64,000 nt of DNA from the NCBI RefSeq assembly GCF_020497125.1, contig NC_059075.1, positions 28,432,003 to 28,496,002 on the forward strand, in the 5' to 3' direction. Numbering within the stretch: the stretch's first letter is position 1; every line of letters begins with the position of its first letter. The notes under the pieces are model-generated. The model was given only the letters and a program-made list of their open reading frames with translations, was not told where the DNA came from and searched no databases. The position numbers were made by a program, and so were the translations under genes. Source of the DNA: Mauremys mutica (lineage: Eukaryota > Chordata > Testudines > Geoemydidae). Positions 46,601 to 55,600 of this stretch are shown here, piece by piece.

Positions 46601-49600
46601 AATGTAGATTCTGCCCACTCTGAAAATCAAACAGCTATGGAAGTAGAAGTTACACAGATTTGAAGGGTTTAGCCATAAGTTTAGTACAATATCATACATT
46701 ATAATAAGAAGAAGAAAATATTCACTGAAAATAATATAGGGACTAAACTCTTCTACCTCGCAAATATGAAGGTGTAACTGTCACACATGTTCTAAAATGG
46801 ATATTTATTTAAAAGTAGAGATGCCCCTAGCCAAAATGTTCAATTCCATATCTGAAATGAATACCCAGCACCCCCAATGTTTTGCATGTGTAGATCCTGT
46901 TTTCCACTTTAAATGCCTCTCTCTTTAAAATGTTTGCTATGAATGGATGATTATGCCCTGAGACAAACTGCATTTCTTTTTGATTTTAAAGAAATTGCGA
47001 AGAATTACACTTAAAATCCAAACTATTGCTGCCATTGCTTCCACATGGAAAATAACAATGGGCTAAAATGTTGAATGGTTCAGAGGCTGGGTTTGGTTTG
47101 GAGACGAATCTGAAATTTTAGAAGCTTTTATAAAGTCTGACGTAACATTTAATGTCTCTTCCATCCTCTGTACCATGTGATTATTCCCCCCGCAATCCTG
47201 ATGTCTATTCTCCCTTTTCCACAGTACATTGTAGCTTACATTGAGTTGTTGTCTGAGGATGGAGGCTTGGTGGCATTCTAACTTGCACTGTACTGAGGGT
47301 TTCACCAGATGATTTGCTACTCTTTTTGTTTGCCTGGGGGCTTAGATAGTGAGCATGTTCCCACCCCACCCCGCAAAAAAATCCTGTCATTTTACTTGTC
47401 CCCATAGTCCAGCGAGGAATTATTGTCCAACCCACTGGAAAGGGCAAGCTCTGGGTTTCCTTTTGTCCTTGGAGCATTGTAAAGAATTGCAGAGGCAAGA
47501 CCTCCTTGAAAAGTGCCCTGCTAAGAGGAAGGGCAGCATAGGCATATCTGGGTTTGGATGGAGGAGGAGGGAAGAATTAATGAATGTGGTTTGAGCATTG
47601 GCCTGCTAAACCCAGGTTATGAGCTCAATCCTTGAGGGGGCCATTTAGGGATTTGGGGCAAAAATCTGTCTGGGGATTGGTCCTGCAGGGGGTTGGACTA
47701 GGTGATCTGCTGAGGTCCCTTCCAACCCTGATATTCTATGACTCTAATGTCCCCAATATGCAATCTATCTGCCAAATTCTGACATCCTTACTCAGTTTTT
47801 AACCAAAGCTGTGTATGAAATTTTGTCCGAGTAAGCAGCAAGTAATAGCTGCCTGAGCATATCAGGATTTGGGCCTGTGACTTATCAAAAAATGTTATGA
47901 CTCACTATGGAATTCCCCTAAAACATGACAAGGCAATACTTCTGCCGTGTTAAAGAAGAGTCCAGGGGCTCTGACTGGACAGTACAAAAATTGGAGACTT
48001 CTTTTAACAGACAGACTTACTCTAAAATTACATACATCATGTTTGTGGCTACATTGTTTATGGAGAAGCTTACAGTCACAATGTAGCAATTTTCTCCTCT
48101 TTAAAAGAATAATGCTTTGCACTTTATATCTTGAAAACCCCATACAAGCATTAATTAATAATAATGACACCCTTAAGTACTATGTAACTCTTATTATGCC
48201 AGTTTTATAGCTGAGGAAACAAAGGGTAGAGATGAAATTATTTGCACAAGGCCTCAGAGTGACTCAGGGTTGGAGGAGGGATTAGAATTCCAGAGGACTT
48301 TGTTCTCAGTCCAGGGTTTAGTCAACTAGACCAATTTTACCCAGCAGGGTAATTGTGCTGCTCATGTACTTTAATTGAGAAGCAAAGTGTAATTTAGACT
48401 TAGAGCTGATCAGAAAATAGGGATTGGTTTCTGCAGAAAATTATAATAACTTTTCCAACTTTTCAGTGAAATATCAAATACCAAAATATTTTGGTGTTCA
48501 GGGATTCAGTTTTTCCACAAAATTTTCCCCAGAAAGCAACAATTTTTCATAAAAAAGGTTCTAGTCAAAACCCCGATTTTCCATGAAAAACAGTTAGATG
48601 GAAAATTGTCAACAACTCCTACTTACAGTATCCTCTGTTCTTCGTGACATTTTGTATGATGGCAGACTGCATCCAACAGCTTATAAATGCAGATTCATTG
48701 TCTCTGAATTAGGAAGAGCTGCTAAGGCTAGTGGTCATAAAGGACGCATTTCTGGATGAACTCTGAGGAATTTGCAATCCAGATCCAGATCTGAATTTTG
48801 GGGTTTAGGATTAGAGTTGGTCAGGAATTTTCCATCTGTTTTATTTAAAATAGAAAATGCAGTTGCTACAAAATCAAAAATCTCTGTGAAAATTTTTGAT
48901 TGTTGCCTAAATTTTTTGATTTTTCATCTGGAAAATCTAAATTAAATATTTCATTTTGTGTTAGGTTAACCTGAATCAAAACATTTTGGTTTGTGAAACC
49001 AGATCAAAACATTTCATTTCAGATCAATTGCACATTAATCTGTTTGCCTGAGCTGCTGCAGTGCCTGTGGGAGTTGTAGTCCAGCCAGGGAGCCTAGCCC
49101 ATAGAGGAGAATAGGGGCACAAGGCACCTGAACTACAGCTCCCATGAGACAATGCAGCAGCTCAAAGGACACAGATTAATTGTAGAACCATCATAAAAAG
49201 AAATATTTTGAGGTTCAACATACTGAAATGAAACATTTTGATTCAGGAATACTGAAACATTTAATTTTGATCAGAAATATAAAAATGAAACATTTCAACA
49301 ATTCTGAATCTAAATGCTTCAGAACTTTGCATTCCGCTGTTTTTGATATTTTGGCATTGTCTTGATTTGGCAAGAAAATATCAGAATTTCCTGCAGGACA
49401 GTGAGGCCAGTTTTTAACCAGCTTCACTTGGGACCATCTCTAGTTTGACGAGATTAGTCACTTCAGTAATTCAGTTAAAACAAGATTTATTACGAGCTAA
49501 TGTTGTTGAGGTATTTTTAAGGATCCCATCACCATATATCTAGGCATTAACACACACTATTTTAGTATCATTAAGGACAGTGTCTGAGGTGGGACTAGAA

Positions 49601-52600
49601 CTCAAGGTATCTCGCCTCTAATTACAAGAAAGGGGTGTATTTTTGGCACTTTATATATATATATAGATACACACACACACACACACAAAGAAAAGGAAGT
49701 TATAGATAGTGATAGATATTAAGCATTATCTGGTGGGAACATATAGCATTACAGTGGAAGCATGTGAATGCATTCTAATGCTCTGTTTTCAGTTATTCAG
49801 TACTTTCTGAAAAATACATCAGTTGGGAAAGTCTAAGCAAAACTGATTAATAGATCAACTGTTTTTTAGTACATAGGGTTGGGAGGACAGGGAACAATTT
49901 ATTTCCATATTACAAGAAACATCATTGCAATGGTTTTGTTGTTTTTCTAGTTGTTTGCTAACAGCTCTATGGGTGCAGTGAATGAGGGTGAATAGTTGGA
50001 TTTTGGCTCGGAATTTCTTGTCACCAAGAGGAAGACACTTCTCTGAAAACAGTTTGAGTGCTTCAGAAAAGATTGGTTTTGTTTTGACCAAGCTATTAGC
50101 ATTTGAAAATCCCATGTTTTCTGCTTGCCCAGTACATTTTGCAAGAGGGTTTTCACCAAGCAGCATGTAAGCTGGAGTAAACATCTGCCACCACATTGGC
50201 TGGGTAGCAGACCAACATTTAAAACATCCCCCAAACCTAATTTGGATGGGAAAAGCCATCAGTAGATTGTGCCCTGCTCCCATCTCTAAGAAACACCCTC
50301 ACCTCAATCTGGTTTAGGTGTGGGACTAGGTAGAGGAGTTTTCAGCCCAAATGATCCTTTCTTCTGCTTGGCTGAAGTCCATCCCCTTGAACCAGGGCTC
50401 TTTTATGGACTTCACCCAAGTGAAAGAAAGGGATCAGTTGGGCTGAAAACTCCTCTACCTAGTCCCGCACCTAAACCTGACTGAGGTGAGGAGAGGTTGT
50501 GAGGGTGTTTCTTAGAGATGAGAGCAGGGCACAGTCTACTTATGGCTTTTCCCATCCAAATTAGGTTTTGGGGGGTGTTTAAAATGTTGGTGTGCTACCC
50601 AGCCAATGTGGTGGCAGGAGATGTTTACTCCAGCTTTCATGCTGCTTGCTGTCACTTGAAAATTGCTGCCAGACGTGCAGGATCAACTCATATCCTGTGC
50701 TAGGACACTGGGGAATGTATTAAGCCTCCTCCCTGAGAATAGTCTGGCAATTCCTTCTGGCATAAGGACAGGCATTGGGGTATATGATGGCTATCTAAGT
50801 TGAAAGCACCATCCTTTTACTACAGAACAGCTTCTGGGTTAGTTTAAACCACTCCTAACCCAACCCCCCCCTGAGTATATTACAGTTGAGTTATTCTAAT
50901 TTATACGTTTAGGGACAGATCCTCAGTTGGTGTGAATTGGTGTAGCTCTGAAGGCAAATACAGCTACTGCAGTTAATGCCAACTAAGGATGGCTTCTTGT
51001 TCCCAGAACATCCACTAACTCTCTCTTTCTTTGAATCATAAGCCACGTGGAATAAAACTTTCAATCCAAAGTACACTAAAGAGGATGACTTCTTTGTGGA
51101 TGAAAACACAGTTGTTAAAGTCCCTATGATGTTCCGGATGGGCATGTGCAAACACGCCTATGATGCCCAGCTGTCTAGCACCGTGGTGCAAATGGATTAT
51201 AAGGAAGAAAGCATTAAAGCATATTTTATTCTGCCTGATGAAGGACAAATGAGGAAGTTGGAGAATGGCTTGTCATGTGAAAGTCTGACTAAATGGAGAA
51301 AATTACTTTCAGAAAGGTAAAATCTTTCAGCTCTCAATTCTGGTGGCAGGCAGTCCCTTTAGATCAAGAGTGTCGGACAAATTCGTGGGGAAGGATGATT
51401 GTATTTTTAACTATGATCCCCTGGCTGTGGTACAGAATTAGAATTAATGTGCTACCCTCAGTGAGGTTAATGCATAAAGATCAAGACTAGAATATGGCCT
51501 TTATGTAGTTAACTTTTTTAGTTATTTTCAAGGGCTTGTCTACACATATAGCACTGCACTGATGCAATTGCACCACTGTAGTGTAGTGAAGACGCTATCT
51601 ATGCCAAAAGGAGAGCTTTTCCTGTCAGTGTAGATACTCTACCTCCCCAAGAGGTGGTAGCTATATTGATGGGAGAAGCCCTCCTGTTGACATAGCACTG
51701 GCTGCATCCGAAGTTCAGTCGGTATAACTGTGTAGCTCAGGGGTGTGGATTTTCCACACCCCTGAGCGATATAGTTACACTGATATAAGTCTGTAGTGTA
51801 GACCAAGCCTAGGACATGTTTTCTGTTCAATATCCTATTGTCACATTCTATATCACTCAATGTGAAAATCTGCTTCCCTTTAGGACCACTGCCATTTCTG
51901 CATTTTGTTTCTTTTGCTTCCCTATGTGCCTTTCTCTGTAGTCTGTTGTTCTCCATTTATCTCATTTCTTTCCCTTTTGCATTTCCCTCCCTGTGGCAGC
52001 TTTTGTTTCAGGCTGCTGGCAAACCCAAGAAGATGGCATTTCATTTATTATATTCATGTTACATTATCTTTGCAACCATGAGAGCTAGAATTTTAACTCA
52101 CTTTGAAAGGGGCAAATTTAGGTTCCAGTGCTGAAAATGTGCTTGGCTTCTTGCATGTTTACAGTGGGACTGCTAATGTGCATAAAATTAAGCATGTGCC
52201 TATTGGCGGACTCAGGGCCTTTCATTCTGGAGAGTAAAAATGTCCACATAAATGCACCAAGCAGGCTGAATGCTTAACAACACTGCCTTAGATTACCAAA
52301 CCCCAGCTTTAAGACAAGGAATTGAATTAAATTAAATACACAGTTTACAGTTCTTTACGTTGACTAGCTGGCAGAGCTTTTTGAAACATGGCAACACTTT
52401 TTCACAAAAACTTTCACTGAAAAATGTGAACTGTTTTTCATTGAAACTCCAAAAATGTAAAAATTTAATCTAGCTCTACCAACAGGAGGATCCTCATGAC
52501 CAGTGGTGCTGGTACAATTTTTATAGTGGGGGTGCAGAAACCATGTATTTGGGTTGTTATTTTACTACTTCAAGCCAGGAGGTGCAATAACACCCTCCAC

Positions 52601-55600
52601 ACTGCTAGTTTCAGCCCCAATGCTCATGATTGTTCCTAAAATCAGTACTGGGCAATGAAACAACTTAACCAAAATGTCAGTGGTGTTATCCCTGTCAAAT
52701 AAACGTGAATTGTGCAAAGAGGAGCTGCCTTAGTATCGGCAGATAAAGAACTAAGCAAAATGTTCTTACGTTTTCCAAAACTGGAATAATCTACCTATAA
52801 AGCAGCAGTGGAGTTCTATGGTTTGTAGTATAGAAAGACCTCATTATTAGAGACCCCAATGAGCTGACTTTGTGTGGACATGTTCACTCACTGAAATTCA
52901 CTGGAGTTTGGCACTCATGCAAACCGATGACCAGTAAACCCTTCTTTCTCTCCACATAGTCGTCAGAGCAGTTGGTTTGGTCCATTTTGCATCTTTGGGA
53001 GGGTGTAGTAAATCCGTTCACTCCCTAAATCAAACCCACTTAAGGGCCTCCAGGGGAGTAGGCTAACTACCTGTTTTTCTGTTTAGCAGTAATGCAGTTG
53101 GAACTTCTTGGGTCCTGTTCTCTTTTTGTCACCTTTACGTCAATCTGCAGCCTGATGCCTCACACCCCACTGCAGTAGTGAAGAGAGTTTCCAAGGGGAG
53201 GTCATTTGACTTGCATAAACCCAGCTGAGTTATGCTTGGTTTCAGTGAAGAACTTTTGCACAGTCCAGTTCAATGTACACCTCTACCCCGATATAACGTG
53301 ATCCGATATAACACGAATTCAGATATAACGCAGTAAAGCAGTGCTCGGGGAAGGGGGGAGATGCGCACTCTGGCAGATCAAAGGAAGTTCAATATAATGC
53401 GGTTTCACCTATAATGCGGTAAGATTTTTTGGCTCCCAAGGGCAGCATTATATCAGGGTAGAGGTGTTTCTGGTCTGAATAAATATATGGAGATAACATA
53501 GAATTGCATGCAGCTGGGAGCAGTGTACTTCAGGCCATTTCAGTAGGTTACATTCAGGGAAAAAGGGGTTGCCCTGTGGTTAAATCTCAGGACTAGAGAT
53601 TCAGGAGCTCAGGATTCTATTCCTAGATCAGACACCAAGTTTCTGTGTGATCTTGGTCAAGTCACTTGACCTCTTTGTGCCTCAGTTTCCCACCCACAAA
53701 ATGGGTTTATACCACTCACAGGGTTATTGTGAGAAGTGTTCATTACTGTTGAGATTAGAGTGACCGGACATCCTGATATTAGGGGCTTTCTTACTGGCAA
53801 CTATTATCTCCCTGCCCCCATCCCAATTTTTAACACTTGCTTTCTGGTCACCCTGTTGAGATTGTTGGATGGAAGGTATAAAAGCACAGAGTGTGTTACC
53901 CTGTTTAACATGTGGGTAATTTGTTGTGTGTCCCAGTGTCTACTCCTCTCTTCCTGGGGCTGTGTGTGTGCTGCATTTTTCCTTCCCCTCACATTAGCAG
54001 TAGATGGGGATAGGTGGAATGGGTTATTCTATATAATGGCAGGATAAAAATGGCCCAATGACAGTTGCATCATTAATAGAGCAGCAGTCAGCATCTTCTG
54101 CCAAAAAAACAGGAAAAGGGAAGAGAGCAGCAATCAGGAAAGAGTCTATTGCACCTCCACTAGCACTATTAGCTAGTAACAATCCTAGCATCTAACTTAA
54201 GACGTGTTCTCACGTGCTATCAAATGGCTAGTGCTTCTCACTGTAGATGCTAGAACTAACTCCAGAAAAACTAGAGACAGTGGGACAGTGAGAAAAAAAT
54301 GCACCAGAAATACTGAGAATTGACTAGTTTTACAGAAAGCATTGAAGTATTCATTTTCCATTAAATTGACTAAATCTTACATAGAACCAACAATATGATT
54401 CATAAACTAGACAGATATGCTTTGTTAGCTTTTTCCTAAATAAATTAGGCACCACACATTCTTCTGTTCTCTTTGGAATTTGTTTTGTTTGTTTTCCTCC
54501 CACAGGTTTAATTTAATTGTTAAGCTAAGGCCAACATTTTCAAAAGGGACTCATGAATTTGGGTGCCTTGCTTTTTTGTGTGTCCAGCTAGAGACACCTT
54601 AAAAGAGATTGATTTTCAGAGGGTAAATGCTCAGCACTTTCTGAAAATCAGGCACAAAATCACTAGTTGCTTTTGAAAATCTTGGCTTAAGAGCCTTAAG
54701 GAGGAAAATTTCCCTAAAAATGGGAATACAGTACAACCTTAGATATCTTAAGGGACACTGGCAACATACCAGTAATAGAAACTTGGAAGATGGTCCAGCA
54801 GGCTCTGAAGTTTGATTCTGTTTTTAAAGCCTGCTGGACAGTTCTCCTGATTATGGACATTGAGATGAGCTGTCCTGAGGGTTGACCCATAGTCCTTTGA
54901 AGTCAATGAGAATCTTCCCATTGACTTCAGTGGCTGTCACTGAATCAGGTTCTTGATGGGGCAGATAAGGAATCTCCTGGAGGATGGGGAGGAAAAAAAA
55001 GCTGCGTGAAGGGATAATCCAGATGCTTTGCACTTGTCAAATTCAGGAGCACAGCCTCATTGTACTTAGCGCTGTCCTGAAACTGTCTTAGGCCACGTTT
55101 ACACTTACCGGGACGGTCGACGCGGCAAGTTCGACTGCTCGGAGTTCGAACTATCGCGTCTGATCTAGACGCGATAGTTCAAACCCCGGAAGCGCTAGTT
55201 CGAACTCCGGTACTCCACCGCGGCAGGAGGAGTTGCCGGAGTCGACCTTCGAGCCGCGGAGTTCGCTTCCGCGGCGTCTGGACGGGTAAGTAAGTCGAAC
55301 TAGGGTAGTTCGAATTCAGCTACGTTATTCACGTAGCTGAATTTGCGTACCCTAGTTCGACCCCCGAGCTTAGTGTAGACCAGGGCTTAGATCCTTATAG
55401 GTCCCATTACCATAGTCTCTGAGCACCTCCCAGACCTCAATGTATTTATCTTTACCACACCCCTGTGAGGCAGAGCAGTGCTATTATACCTAGTTAACAG
55501 ATAGGGAGCTAAGGCAGAGAGATTCTAAGTGACAGGGACTAGAACCCCAGTCTACCACATTCTAGAGTAGCACCTTAGCTATAAGCCATCCTTCCTCCAA

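Noticed and set aside
49855..50283. 142-residue - strand protein
   Set aside because: Runs into the large inverted repeat; no domain recognised and no splice or poly(A) support. Kept only as part of an unknown element.
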